A stretch of 64,000 nucleotides of DNA from Gymnogyps californianus. Its lineage: Eukaryota; Chordata; Aves; Accipitriformes; Cathartidae. Shown here one piece after another: positions 27,901-42,900 of the stretch; position 1 is the first letter of the stretch, and the number at the start of each line of letters is the position of its first letter. The position numbers and the translations under genes were made by a program. The DNA lies in assembly GCF_018139145.2 (NCBI RefSeq), contig NC_059471.1:203875494-203939493 (forward strand), given 5' to 3'. Under the pieces are notes generated by a model. That model was not told the DNA's origin. It did not search any database and worked only from the letters and a program-made list of their open reading frames with translations.

Positions 27901-30900
27901 TTCTTTGCAGAAGCCTTGATCAGGATTGGGTGCCCATTTGGGGGCTTTTGTACTAAGATAGTCCCTATTTCAAAGAGAGATTTGTTGTATTTGCTATCTC
28001 AAGTCTTACAGAGACAGCCATTTCCAATGTTTTCTGTGTGTTCATCAAGCCATAATGAAATTTTATTCATACAGTGGCAGAGGTGGGCCTTCCAGGGTTT
28101 GAGTGAAAGGACAACGAAAGAATACCCATAGATAAATCGGTGACAAGTCTGCAAAATTCTTGTAAGAGGAGTGACCTTACACAGTCCTTACATAGAGAGG
28201 CGCACAGAGGGACAGACAGACATTGTTTTTAGTAGGTGTTACAGTCAAAGAAGCAAAACTGGAATGCGATTCAGTGAGAGTCAGCTGAAGAAATTGCAAA
28301 GGTAGTTCTGTCGTCCTGTCTGTTTTTGCAAGCAGCCGTGCCAGAGGAAAGCCTCGCTACTGCTCTGCTGGGAGCCAGCAAGCCTGCAGCTCTGCCGCTG
28401 CTGGAAGAGGTTATGTGAGTGCTCCCTGCTCTGCTGAGGCAAAGCTTGCTGGTTTCACTGATGGTGACTGGCTCGACCTGGCTGACTTTTCCTGAGGGCT
28501 AAGGAGCACTCGCACAATCTATCCCTTGCAACAGCAACTGCAGCAGTTATTTCTAGCTGACGGACATTGGTGAGCAATCCCTGCTCAGTTCAGAAGAGGG
28601 CACCTGTCCACAGTCTTAGTGACTGCTGTGTCCTGATGGCATAACTTCGTGAGATTGAAGATGATCTTCTTCAGATTTTGCTCAACGCGGACATCTCCTC
28701 CAGCCTCAGAGGTCCACATACGTACTTGGTTGTACAGACTGTAATTGAGAATCCTTTTGCATGCCCACTTCTAATCTAGTTTGTTTCAAAGCTACTTTTG
28801 AAAGGCAAGGCACCACTGTGCCCTGTGGTGCAAAGGCATTCCGACTTTGTTTTATCGGATTTTAGACAAAGGTAAAGAAAACCTACATGCTGTAAGAGGT
28901 CCTCCCAGTTACTTCACTTACTAATCTAGCTGTAGAGAGTGTCAGCTAAACACTGTTGTTATATTTAGTACACTAATTTCAGTAGGATTTTGGTATGAAC
29001 TAAAATTTCATAACTGGACCCTTGGGTTTAATCAAGTAGCAGAGTAATGGTGCAATGTAAGAAGATTTTACACATCTGATTTTTGTTTGCGTTTTTAATG
29101 TACTTTGCCTCTCTCAAGATCTGAAACTCAACTTCATGGCAAATTTAAAATTTCAGGCAATACAAAAGTGCTTCTGCTAACATTAACTTGATGGTAATCC
29201 ATGATATATTTCTGACAAGACCAAATGTCAGCTATTCTGTATCTTTTACTGTCCTTCTTTGTACGATCATTTCTGGTATGATTAACTTTGATGCTTGACT
29301 CCAGCAGGCAGGTTTGCAGAGCCTTTGAACACTGATGATTTAAATATATACTCTCCTTCTAGACCGTCATCTGCAAATAGCATAAACAGCAACAGTTCTT
29401 CAAACCACAGTGGGTACGTACCAGAACTGCCACTGCCTTCCATGGGAGGAGATTTAACGAGCAGATTGTCCAGTGATGAAGGAGAAGTGGATGGAGCTGA
29501 AGAATCTGAGAAATTAGACTGTCATTTTTCTGGACACCATCCCAGACCTCTTGGGGTATGTGTCTGTCTCTGGCATGCCTTGCCATTATTCTTATGTAAT
29601 TAGAGAGGGGAGAAAAAAGAATTAATTAGGTAAAAATGTAAGGAATGAGGACCTTACATTCTGAAAACTGTATTCTAAAGAGAACAAATACATTTGACAG
29701 AAAATGGTATGGATGGGATAAGGTAGGAAGAGAAGACTGGTCAGTGCATGTGACAAACATTGCTAGGTTGCAGAAGAGGATAAGCAGCAAAAAATCAGAA
29801 GTTCTAGTTTTAGATTTTCTTCTCAGTAGCCTGCAACTCAGGTGTAATTCTGCTCAACTGAGGAAAGTTGCATTGTTTTAAATGTGATATGAACAGATAA
29901 TCTCTTTGTTGTCGTAATTCTTACGAAACTGTACCTTGCAATTGGTTATAGTTCTGAAAATCATATGGCAAGCAAAGGGCTATTACAGTGCTTCGTTGAT
30001 TTTTGTAGTCTGGTTTGAAGCAGTAATTAAATATCATTTATGTGAGTGTATGTGGACTGAGAAGCTATTGCTTCATTCATCTAAAAATGGAAAGTGTAGA
30101 GCATGGCATAGGCCATCTGCCTTTGCAGTGGCTTAAGTGTGTGCCTCTCTGGCAGCTGTTTTTGTCTTTCTCCCGTGTGAAAATTAGTGAGAAATTTCAT
30201 TGTAAGTGGTAAGAGCTGCCTTGTGGCATTATCTCTGCGGTGTGAGTTTGTTTACACTGTACAAACCAAGAAGCAATGGGAGAACTCTTGAACTTCTAAG
30301 CAGTTGGTTCTCATCAAAGTTGAGCCAAGGAATAAAATTAATGAAGACTTCACTTACGTGTTTTCTGTATGATAGGCAGAATAAAACGAACACTGTGATA
30401 ACTGTAGCATTGTCTATATTCCCTAGAGCAAAGAAGAACTTGTTACTGTCCGATACCAGGAAAAAGTATGAGCTGAACATAAAATGACTGTCAGATGAAA
30501 TTCTGTATTTGGTACATACACAGAAAATAAGAATTATTATAGTCCGTATAATACTATGATATGCAGGAACATCCTGCTTCCTTGGTAGTCTTGTATTCTA
30601 CTTTGGTTTTGCTGACTGCTTCTCTTTTAATTAAAAACTAAAGGCTCACTGCATGTCTGTCCACACAATTTAAAAAATAATCTAAGTGCAGCCAGTTCTT
30701 GTACAGGCATCATCAGTGAGGCATGGCTGTCGATAGCCATTTTGTTTTAGGATCCTAGTTCTGTTTCAAGGCAAATCCCACCAACTCATCTGTTCTTTGA
30801 AATCTTAGCATCTCTCAACTGAAGCAGTTACTGATAGCACAACTGTTCTTAGTCCATATCAGCGTGAAGTCAGAAAAGACGGTGTAAATCGCCTTCAGCG

Positions 30901-33900
30901 TAGTTCATGCTAACTTGCTAAATTTCATATTGAAGCGGACTGTTTTCCTTACATAGTCCCTCTCCCAGCTAGGTGGTAGTAATTGATGGGGAAAAGGCAG
31001 TAGCTTCCTAAACTACCTCTTAGTGGTAACTGATCTGTGCCTCTGGGAGGTGAGGCTAGTTTATCAACTTAGGTGGTGGTTTTAATTAACCTGTTTAACC
31101 TTGTTGTGAAACAGACTTAAGATAAACGGTTACAGTCACCACTCGCTGTCCGTTAAGGTGAAAAGTACTTTAAAGGGATGCTTTTCCACTGCATCAGTAG
31201 CTTCTGCTCTCAGCCAGATTTTGTGTGACTTGGTCCCTGCATGATGGAGAGTTGTCTTGTTTTCTGAGGATGATGTATAACAGGTTTCTCTCCCACAAAT
31301 AGGTGTTGCGGCAGTTCTCTACGTAATGTGAGATCAGTAAGACTGAACTGAAGAAAGGGTAGATTCCTGATCATACCGTTTCAGTGTAGTAGGACTTTTC
31401 AGGAAGTTCGCCAGAGGAAGCGGTGCAAATACTCCTGAGCTCTGCAGAATTCTCAAAATATTTACTACTCCTCTAGATGATTTTCATACACTGTGAAGAG
31501 CGTATCCGGTGTTCTGTTGTAGCGCAGGTGCCATGGATGATAATTTTTTTTTTTACTGAAATGTCACTGGTTTGTTTGTTCATTAAATAGATACTAAAGA
31601 TGCTCCCATTGCACCTTTTTCCTCTTCAGTTACATTTTTATTCCTGTTACACAATTATGAGATTTAATGTGCACAGAATAGCATAACTGTCTTTCTGAGG
31701 CAGTAAGAGTATTATTAGCCAGAATTGCTTCCTTAACAGTACCTCGGCATTTATATTCTTTCCCTGTCACACATAGGCACCTGATAGTAAACTGACTTGT
31801 TAATGAAGTGTGAAGTATACTTTACAGTAAGCTGAAACATTATGCACGTATTCCATATATCATGCAAAAAGTATTTATGCTGCAGATAGTGAAAAACACC
31901 TTTTTAAAGGTGTCTTATATGCATGATACAAATTACAAAGGTGTTCCTTGATCTATAAATGATAATTATTTTATAATGTAGAAATATTTTTTTATAAACA
32001 GCGTTGCAATGTCTTTTCTTTCAGTTTTGTTCATACGGCAGTCGCTTAATGGGAAGAGGGTATTATGTCTTTGACAGAAGATGGGACCATTTTCGATTCG
32101 CACTAAACTCCATGGTAGAAAAACACTTGAACTCACAGATGTGGAAGTAAGTGGGATTTTTACACTTGGTGGGTAGTTTAACATTTTTAATTCTGTAAAA
32201 CTTCTGAATTAAACACTCCATGGGAAGCATTTGTAAAATTACCACTGTATTAAGGCATAGCAGTAATATGAGTACAAATTTTCTCTTCTCTGTTAAGGAA
32301 TATGCAGCACAACAGAACAATCTCCTATTCCGATGTAAATTTCTGCCAGATTTAGGACTTTTTTTTTAGGCCCTCTGAATCTGGGGAGGAATAATTCAGT
32401 AGTTCTGTTAACATTACTTAAAAGCATTAAAGCTCGGTGTTTTCTGGGTTTGGAGCTATGTTTTGATACCATACCGTTTTATAACACACAGGTTAGATTT
32501 TGCCTAGATTTTTATACCTGTATCCTGCACCCATATCACCCATTCAGACTTTGCTCTGTAAGACCCACATGTTGTAAGATAAGGAACTCAGCACACATTT
32601 GCCTGTGCATAAGATGGAATATGACAGTTTTTTAGTCCATAGTGCTCTTACTGGCTTTGGGGTCTTAAAATTCTGATTACTACTCACTATTGAAGCACCT
32701 CTATATCACATATGCAGGTTCCAAGCACTATAGGCTTGGCTACACAGATACATTAAAATAGACTGCACTTCTAAAAAAGATGCTAATTCTTTTAAAAAAA
32801 TAAATACTTGAAAAGCTCATGGCATCTGCAGATAGGATTGATTTTTTTGGGGGTATTCTGCTACAGAATATGCATTCTTCCCATGTAATGACACTAAAGT
32901 GCAGTGTTTCATGTCACTGTTTATTATCAGGACTGTGTTATATTCATTGGATGCCAGCCATTAGATAAACAAGGTTTGATTTTTATTTAAATATATTTTT
33001 GAAACACTAAAGCTTGGCTTGTCTGACTAACCTGGTAACTTGATGATAACAGTGCTACTGTGCTGGGAGACATAGTTTGGAAATGGTTGGGTTTGCCGTA
33101 AAAGGGCCAGTTTCATGTCTGTTTACAGAGACAGATCATGCTTGATCTGCAAGGGGTTCCTCTCTTCTACTTTGTAAATTTGGCGGTTAACTAGTGTCTG
33201 TCGCCTTCCACAAATAAAACTAATTTGGTTTCCTTAAATAGGAAGATTAAAACTTGTTATCTATTGGCTTTGTTTGTCAGGAGAAAAGATACTCAGGCAT
33301 CTGAGAAAATGTGTCACTAGTACCACTACTGTCACAAAAACCAAAAATAACCTCTGTAGTAGTTACATGACACAAGAAATAAACAGGCCTCATCCTGCTC
33401 CCACTAAATCCAATTGTAAATGTTTTCCCAAATTCTAGCTGTTTATGTAATCTCTAATATTTTAATGAATTCCATCCGTACTTACTTGTCTGTGTAACAC
33501 AGGAAGCTCACAGTGCTTAACCCCTATTGTATTCTTCTGTTGTCCTCAACCCTCCTCTGGACTGATCTTTTCCTGTCTTCCCCAAGCAGGGGTATGCGTA
33601 AAGCTGTTGTTTTATAACCAGTGCTAGTGCAGCTCTGTAGCTGTGGCTCATCCAGCTGAGACAAAGGGTAAAGCGATGCAAGGCCATATTTTGAGAACGA
33701 TAATAACATTTACAAAGTACTTTTTATCCCTAGTTCTCAAAGAACTTTACAAAGGTGGGTAAGAATTATTGGCCTTTCTTTAAAAATGAACTGAGGAATG
33801 GATCTGATAAGCAGCTTTGTTTGCGTAGCAAGTCACAGGCAGTAGGACTTCCTCTTTTCTGGCGGCATGGACTGTATGTAATCCCTTATGTAATTGTGCC

Positions 33901-36900
33901 ATAAACAGTGTTCTGTCTGACAGTCTCCATAGGAAGAATACCAGCAGAGAACACTTGTAATTAGGATTTGATTTATGATAAAACAGCACACCCAGTGCTG
34001 CTCTTTTATCATAGTTCTTTGAGGGCAAGAGTAAGCCTTTAAAAACTGAAAAGGTGTCAGCAGTGAGGATAACAAGGGCAGAGTTATGGTGATTGTACAG
34101 CTTCTTAACAAAGAGAAATAGGATTAAACTGTGAATTAAATTTTAGTCTAAATAATGAGAAAAGCTTACATGATAATTTTCCAAGAGACATTATGGAAGT
34201 CTGGTTCTTTGTTAACACTGGACTAGATAAAATAAGAGAAGATGATGGCTGAATAGAAAGGAATTTGAATACAATCTACTAATTTCACAGGTAATATTAT
34301 TAGATTTTATTCTCGGGATAGTATTCAACTAGTTATAAAGCTTCTCAAGCATTGTTTAATATTTTGTCAATTTTTCAATATCAGTGAAATTAATCAATAA
34401 CTTACCTAGTTAATCCCGCCTAACCAGCTCTCAGATGAGCTGTTGGGAATAGCACTGCACTTGGAAAGGGATGCGCTCTCCTCTTTAAGCTCAGTGACTA
34501 AGGGCTTCACAAACCCCCAGACTGGCTCATTTACTACCCTCAGCAAATCCAACCTGTGAGTTTAGGTTGATATTGAAACTGTCCACAGCTTGAACTTTCA
34601 AGCAAAACATATGCAATGAATGAAACATAGTGACTAGAATGTTTATAGATCCCACCATCAGGCATTTTATTTGCATTTTTTAATTGTTTGGTAAAACAGG
34701 AGAGGAAAAAAGGAAATTAAATTTGTAATAAAGTGATTAAATTGTAACACTATGCACTTAATTGCTACATGGGGCACTTGTGCTGAAGTGGAGCTCAGTT
34801 CTGGTTTAACTGAGTTACACAGTTTAGGGCTCATGTGCCATGACAGAATTTTATAGGGAAAATTACGCTGCATAGTTCTTTACCTAATCATTTTCTGTTA
34901 GGTCTCTGCTGCCTTCACAGATTTAATGTGCCTCATTTCAAAATTAATTTTTAGGAGAATATACTTCATAATCCAGCTTTCCTGAATCTTTACAACATTA
35001 AAACACATGTGGTTTGGGTTTTGTTGTTCGTGTTAAATCCCAAAGAACTTCATAATGGAGTTGCAAGTTTAAAAAGAGGAAGAAAAAAATCACAAGTAAA
35101 AGCATTTTTAAGCTGTTGTAGAATGCAGAGCTGATTTTGAACAGTGAATATTAAAATGTGTGTGATTGGTAGAATAGGAATCAAAATTAGAATGAACTAG
35201 GTTTGCCTTTTTTACTAAGTTTGTCCTTCCCAGAAATTGTTTTCTATCTGCATTGTTTGGATGGAATTTTTTATGTATCTAAATATCTTCTTCTTTTTTC
35301 TTTTTTGTTTTTTTTTTTTTTTTTTTTTTGTTTTTCCTTCTCTATTTAGGAAAATTCCTCCTGCGGCAGATAGTCCCATGCCTTCTCCAGCAGCGCATGT
35401 CTCCACTCCTTTTCCAGCATCAGTCTTACAGCCTTTCAGCAACCCCAATGCTGTGTATATTCCTTCAACACCTATCAGTTCAAGAATTACTTCTTCTTCT
35501 TACATAATGACGTCAGCCATGTTATCAAATGCAGCCTTTGTGACGACATCAGATACGAATTCCATTATGTCACACACTACAGCTTTTCCTCATGTGGCTG
35601 CAAGCCTAAGTATCATGGACTCAACTTTTAAGGCGCCATCAGCTGTGTCACCAGTGCCAGCAGTCATCCCTTCCCCATCCCACAAGCCATCCAAAACAAA
35701 AACCAGCAAATCCTCAAAAGTGAAAGACCTGTCATCTCGGAGCGATGAGTCTTCAAGTAACAAAAAGAAAAAGCCGCAGTCATCGTCATCTTCGTCGTCA
35801 TCATCCTCATTATCTTTGCAGACATCTTCCTCGTCTTCATTTGCAGGGTCCCACAAAAAGAACTGTGTCCTGAACCCCAGTTCAACTTTGAACTCCTATC
35901 AGGCTACATCTTCCTATAACAGCATGTCTGTGCACAATACAAATAACGGAACAAGCCCACTCAGTGCCAAATCGGAGCCCTCAGGACGGACTTCATTATC
36001 AAGTAGTTCAACAGACTCAGTGAAACATATGAGCATGGTAGTAAGCAGTATTGACTCTTCTAATCTGTCTGTATCTTCTCTTGTGCACCACCCAGGGGAC
36101 CACTCCCTGGGAGCACATAATGCAGTGTCTTCTCTACCCCTTTCTTTTGACAAATCAGAAGGAAAAAAACGTAAAAACTCTAGTTCTAGTAGCAAAGCCT
36201 GTAAAATCACTAAAATGCCTGGTATGAATAGTGTTCATAGAAAGAGCACTGCCAACCTTATTTCTGCGGTGCCAGATCCTACAAGCAGCTCCATCTCTCG
36301 GCAGGTAAGGGACTCTTCCAGTTATTTTTTTGCAGGTCATGTCTGACTTACTTGAAATATTTCATGCGTTCTGAAAAGAAAATACTATGTTTGCTTCAGA
36401 CTGTTTTTCATCACACAACTTACTTTCTAGGTTAATACAGAAACATATTTGTATTTGTTTTGTACCAATCATAGAAAGATGTTTTCAGAGTTAAAAAAAA
36501 AAATCTACTTTCTTAAAATATTTTTATGAGGTTTTTAATTCAATTAATAAAGTAGCCATTTGTATCTCTGAAAGTAAAATTGAATGTCCAGAATGGATAA
36601 ATAATTTTCAGAAATTAATTTTTATCTTAATTCTCATCTGTCTGAAATAAATTGTGTCATTAAAACAGGAAGATAAGAGTCAGCATTTCTGTTTGTTTCT
36701 TTTCCCAAACTTGTTGCTGATTAATTTCTTAGTGTTACGCAAGTCTCCTCATTTCTCTTATGTAAAACGCTTACATCTACCTTTCCCCTGGGGAGAGTCT
36801 GAGATGGCTGACCTCAGATGCCGTTTCCTGCTTGAAACTGGAAAAATTAAGAAATTAAGATCTTAACCAGAGGACCTTGAGTGGACATTTGGTTATCTTT

Positions 36901-39900
36901 TTTAGTGTGCATGTGTTCAGAATATTGAAGTCAGTGCAACAGATAAGGTTACACACTCTTACTTCATTGTCACTAGCAATAGAGCTTTGATTTCTCTTTC
37001 AGTGATGCTATATAAGGACAAAAGTATATGTGAAGTAAAATTTGGTGGAAAAACTGCCAATGCGATCTTTATAATGATCTACAGTTTCATTCTGCTACCG
37101 TGTCCAGTGCTGTGCAGTGCACAGAAAACAAAGCTTGGCCCTGGCGACTGGAAGACAAAACCATAGCAAATAGAATAGCTCAGAAAATCCAGAGAAGTTA
37201 GCTTAGGAAAAATTTTTTGTTTGGGAAACTCTCATTTCCTAAGGATATTGCACGTAAAATGGAATTTGGAAATGGAGAGGGTAATCTTGGGCAAGGCAAT
37301 CCATAGGTAATAGCAGACAGTAATGGGAGTGGAAGAAAGGAATAAATGGTATAGCAGACAGAATGAAGGTCTCAAAGAATGGCTTAGCAGGTATATTTTC
37401 TCTTTCCTGCTTCAGCAGAAGTGCAACTGAGATGACTTGTTTGGCTTTTAAAAATGGGTAGTGGCATTGTCGTTCTATTTTAAGCCTTTTAAATGTGTCC
37501 TGTAATCAGAACCAATCTTGAAGTCACTGAAGTCAGTGGAGGATGCTGTAAATTCTTCATTCCGTCACACATCTAATTTTTTAAATATGTTTGTGCCCAA
37601 AAAGATTAAATTGCCCTGAGATATATGATCTCAAATGGGAAGAAAAAGTTAAGTACAGACTGTTACTTTGGTACAAACATCGGTAGTAGGAAGTGGATTT
37701 TACCGTCTTTTCACAGTACATAGACTGTATCGGTAGCTAGTGCAGTCTGAGGAAGTCTTATATATACGCAGGAGGTTCTGAGTGCAAATTCTGACTCCCC
37801 TAGTAACTAAATCTGTTCCTGTGGGACATTCCTGTTCCAGTTTGTGATGTATTTCAGCGTGTTGCACAGTAATGGAAGTAAATAAACCACAAAGAATCAA
37901 TCAGAGGTCTTTTTTGAATATTTGTAAATAATGTAATTCACACTAATATTTTTTCCTTAAGTAAAAGGTTCAATATACGTAATGAGTGTAATGATATACA
38001 GATTTTTAAACGTAATGTTTTTATATAAATGTACAGGTACATATACATATATATGTATACATGCATATATGTGTGTGTATATATGTAAAAGTTGGTCACA
38101 CTTTCCTCTTATACTGCTGGTCTTTGGAGCTACACTAGTAATCAAAAATAGGAGGTAAAGTGGAGTTGATTGTGTTTCAGATGTCTGGCTGGCAGCTAAC
38201 TGTCTTTGTGACAAGGATACTGCAATTGTATGCAATACAAAATAGACATTTCCTACTGTTTATTTGTGCTGTAAATAAATGAAATTTTTACCCACTTAAG
38301 CATATGGGTCAAATAATATTACGTACTCTACATGTGAATATTACAGCTCTGGAGAATACAATACTTGAAATCACTTTTAAGCTGTGCCGTTTTGACTTGC
38401 TGTGTTCTGGAAATGCAATCACAGTAAAAATTCCACCAAAAAAATCAGTATTACTTAAAATCTTGCTCCTGTTCCTTGATGTAATAGGGCAAATTAAATA
38501 AAGAGACTAGGAACACAGAAAAAGGATCCAAGTGACTGGTGATAGGCTCAGGTATATTTTTTTTCTAATTTAATTGAAGTCTGGCCTGGATAGATAGTAA
38601 CTGAAAGTGTTAGTCATTGGGTTTTGAAGTATACTTTATTTTTCAAAGAGGAAGAAAACAAAGGATTTGAGTCTTGGCCTCACCCTAATCCTTTTGAAAT
38701 GGTGTTCCCATCATTAAAGACCCAACACAACTGGGAATCTTTCTTATTTTCACTGGGTGCTGTAACTGTTCAGTCTGTCTGAATTTCCCCTCTGTTCTGG
38801 AGCGCTGCCCTTCCAGCTCTGAATGAAGACAGGATGGTACAGCAGCCCAAAGCTGACCACAGTGCTGCAAGCTGTGTCGCTCCTTGCTTTGTCTTAGGTA
38901 GAGAGTCAGTCTGGTAGTCATAGGAGCACTGAATGAAGGAAAGCCTAAAGAGGTATAATATTCCCTCTCATGATTCTAGGATCTCAGCAAGTCGATTTCC
39001 TAGTGGCTATTTTTTCATTTAAAAGACGGACATGTATTTTATTATGGAAGGGTTTTATGAACGTTATAATGGTGGATGTAGAGAAGAAAGGTTTGCAGGT
39101 GTGTCATGATGAGCTGAATGGCTAGGAAAGATTTTACAAGGTTGTGTAGCTTTAGTCAAGATTTGTATATTGCAGAAAAGCACATTACTACAGCTGTGGC
39201 ATGCAAAACAACAAGCTAAAGGGAACGGGACAGACAGAAGCCTACCCTTTTCATCTTTGTGCGCCGTGGGAGCTGGCTTTGTGCACCTTCAGAACTGGCT
39301 GTAAATAAAAACTTTAAACATTTCTTCTGGTTAGAATGTGAACAGAGAACACTGTTTAAACAGTCACTGTGTGAGAAAGGGCAGATAGGGAGAGGTGGAC
39401 AAAGGCTACCTTTCGCTATATATGTGAAATGGCAAAACAACGAATGATGTTGCAGAAGGGAAGGAGAAAATTGATCTTGGTGAAAACCCTGCCAGCCAAT
39501 GCCACAGTCCCATCTATTCAGTAAGAAACTTGCAACTGCATTTCTCACTATTTAGAAGACAGGTCCTTGCTACCTCTTCATCAGATGATTAAAGTTGATG
39601 TTACTTGAAGTCCATTGACCTTGTGAATAACTATTAGAACTCCAGTCATCTGCCATTTGTAGGCAGGTGTCCATGGTTAATTTTTATCAGCCTTGTAACC
39701 CCCGAGGAAGTACTCCTGACTCAACAGCTGTCTCCCCTTTTGTATTGCAACAGAAATATCTACACTATGTTTATGGGTCATTGTAGAAAAACCTAAGACA
39801 GACTGCCCTTGCAGAGTGCTGTAATCTCTCAAGCACTGAAATATGCAGATTGAATATTGCAGTATTTTAACTAAGTAATTTTAAAATGTATGTATGTGTA

Positions 39901-42900
39901 CTATCAATTTGCACTCATTCCCAAAGAAATTCTCTGATGCAGTAAATTGATACAATTGCAAATTTAAACCTCTTGAGTTTGATTCTTCTGGTTAATATTT
40001 GCTTTATTGAGCAATAAAAAATGAAGACTCTCTCTGGAAGAAAATGGAGTAACTTAGGACATGCTATGGTGCTTGGCCACTTGCTTGAAACTCCCCTGGA
40101 GTGGGGAAGGTCCCCTGGGGAGGAGTCTGTGACCTTGAGCACTCTGTGCTCTTTCAGGTGCTGACTAGCTGCACTAAGTGACTCCAGTAACTAGAGAAAC
40201 TAGTATTTTGGTCGAGAGGTGGGTGTTTACAGTCTATATTCCCTTCATAACTGTTTCTTATGTTGTTTTCTGACCTGTAATAGTATTTATGTGCCTTTTA
40301 AGAGTTTATGTAAAGTATCCAGGCTCTGAGAGATAATTACGATTCTATCTGAAGTGTATCTTTTGCAATAGCAAAATACCTGTGTTCCAAATGCAAAGCA
40401 GTTAGTGCCACTTTACAAAGGAAAGGGAAGGCCATTACCAGCATCTGCATTCAACTGACAAATATGCCTCTCAATACTGCTCAATTAATGTCTTTCAGAT
40501 TGGAAAAAATAGCAGTGTAGCTTTGTCACAATCCAGTCCTTCGAGTACATCAAATCCAGTACACAACAGACAAGTAAGTTGCTTTAAAAGAAAGTGTACT
40601 TAAGTCGTCTGTAAGCGGTTTTGAAATATTTAATACTGTAAAACTTTAAAATACAATTTCTGTATGAATACAATTCTATAGAACCTGTCTCTCGGTGAAC
40701 TAATGTTAGATTTCTTCTTACTTAATTTTTTTTCCAGCTATTTTCCCCTCCGAGATTTATGAATAACAAGTTTTCTGCTTGTTTTTCACCACCTGTAATA
40801 CACCTCAGGTTGGCTTACGTGCTGCTCACTGGCTGTTGCTTCGGTGATACAAACTCAGCAGCAGCGGAAACTGTCTGCACAGGATCCAGCTAAGCTGCTG
40901 TGGTTTTTGTGTCCAACTTCCCCTGCTGAGCGAGATGGCACAGCAGAGTCCCCAAACTGGCACAGGAGGGACAGCATTTAAAAATAGGCCAGAAGTGAAA
41001 GCAGTAAAGGGAGGACAGAAACAGGACAGAGAAGACAGGGCATTTGGCTGTTCAGAGAAACTAATCTGAAAGCATAACTAAGCTAAGCATAATCTGAGTT
41101 CTGTGAGAAAATCCTGTGAGAAATCCTTAATCCATAATCTGAGTTCTGTGAGAAATCCTTAGCGCTCCCACCCTACCTGTTTATCACACAGACTACTAGT
41201 CAGATAATTATAATAAATTCTGTAACTCACCTTTTTTGTGAGGACAGGTGCTTGACCTGTGATCCAGCCCTCATCTGTCTGGAGGACTGATAGACTAGTT
41301 TATTTTTTTTATTCTGGTTCCTACTGTTTGACTCTCCAAGTTGAGTAGTTTATCAAGAATTCATTCTCAAGATCCTTGGTATGAAGAGGTTTCCCATCTC
41401 GGCAAGGTGTAGTCACAACTAAACAAAAATACCAGAGGATTTTTCTGTACAACCAGTCAGTATTTTAGAATTCTGTTACATATTCTGGCTAAGTTATACA
41501 GGAGTAGTTATTCCAAATGGCTGTGCTGCTTAGTTTCTGCTGTGTAGACACAGCAAAAGAATAGTAATGATTGTAGTAATGATAACCCACAACTGTATCC
41601 CCATTAAAAATACTCTGAATCGCTCACATCTTGAGATGAACTCCCAAACAGTAAATTTTTTTTTTTCTCTTGGTGCTGAATGCAAAGCAGTATACGTATG
41701 GAAGAACTACTCTAAAGGGAAAAAAGTGGAAAGTTTCTTCATACTTCTAGGGACTGGCATTTTCCTGTGTGAGACACTGTCATCCCACTGCCAGTAACAA
41801 ACATGGGATAAAGCTGTTCTGAGTGCAAAACTGTCTTTGCTTTAACCTCCTGCTCCTGTGCTAGTATAAAATACACACTACCTGAGGAGCAGAGCTTGTT
41901 GGGATCTGTCGCCTAGATCCCATGGGGAAAACCTAACAGTACAAAACGTTAATTTTGTGGCAGCCTTATGTAAACAGAAGCTATTGCTGAGCTTTTCAGC
42001 TGCCTGTTTCCGTAACTTTGTCGAAAATAGAAGTGTGTGCTTGTTTTAAGCCCCACAAACTCTTTATTGTTAAAAATATGTTTCTGTCAGTTTGGTAGTT
42101 GAATATGGAGCTCAGAATACATCTTGATTTTCTTTTGTATTAACTTTTATTAAACTTTTTTTTTTTTTAACTCTTAACACAGGATTGTAGTATTTGGAAC
42201 CATGAATAATGATTGCCTATCTAATAAATGCTTGTCACTGTCAACATAAAGCTGAGCTGCTTTGTTGGCAGCTTTCATCTCCAATTGTCGTGGTTTAACC
42301 CCAGCCGGCAGCTAAGCACCACGCAGCCGCTTGCTCACTGCCCCCCCCACCCCTGGGATGGGGGAGAGAATCAGGAAAAAAACTCGTGAGTTGAGATAAA
42401 GACAGTTTAATAGGACAGAAAGGAATGAAAAACAATGATAATGATAATAATAGTATTGCTATTGTCATATTATTAAAAGAATTAAACTATACAAAGTAAG
42501 TGGTGCACAATGCAATTGCTCACCACTCGTTGACCGATGCCCAGTTAGTTCCCGAGCCGCGATCCCCCCTCCCAGTTAACTCCCCCCAGTTTATATACTG
42601 GGCATGATGTCATATGGTATGGAATAGCTCTTTGGCCAATTTGGGTCAGCTGTCCTGATGGTGTCCCCTCCCAGCTTCTTGTGCCCCTCCAGCCTTCTTG
42701 CTGGCTGGGCACGAGAAGCTGAAAAATCCTTGACTTAGTATAAACACTACTTAGCAACAACTAAAAACATCGGTGTGTTATCAACATTCTTTTCCTACTA
42801 AATCCAAAACACAGCACTATACCAGCTACTAGGAAGAAAATTAACTCTGTCCTAGCCGAAACCAGGACACCAATCTAGCAACTGAATAGTCTCTAAAAAA

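Larger units (their letters stand above)
32147..35349 (+). other. ATXN7L1: ATXN7L1 intron
   Basis: A 3.2-kb intron with a MIR-like relic (33695-33840). It ends in a very long T-rich splice tract before the large exon. Confidence 0.9.
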
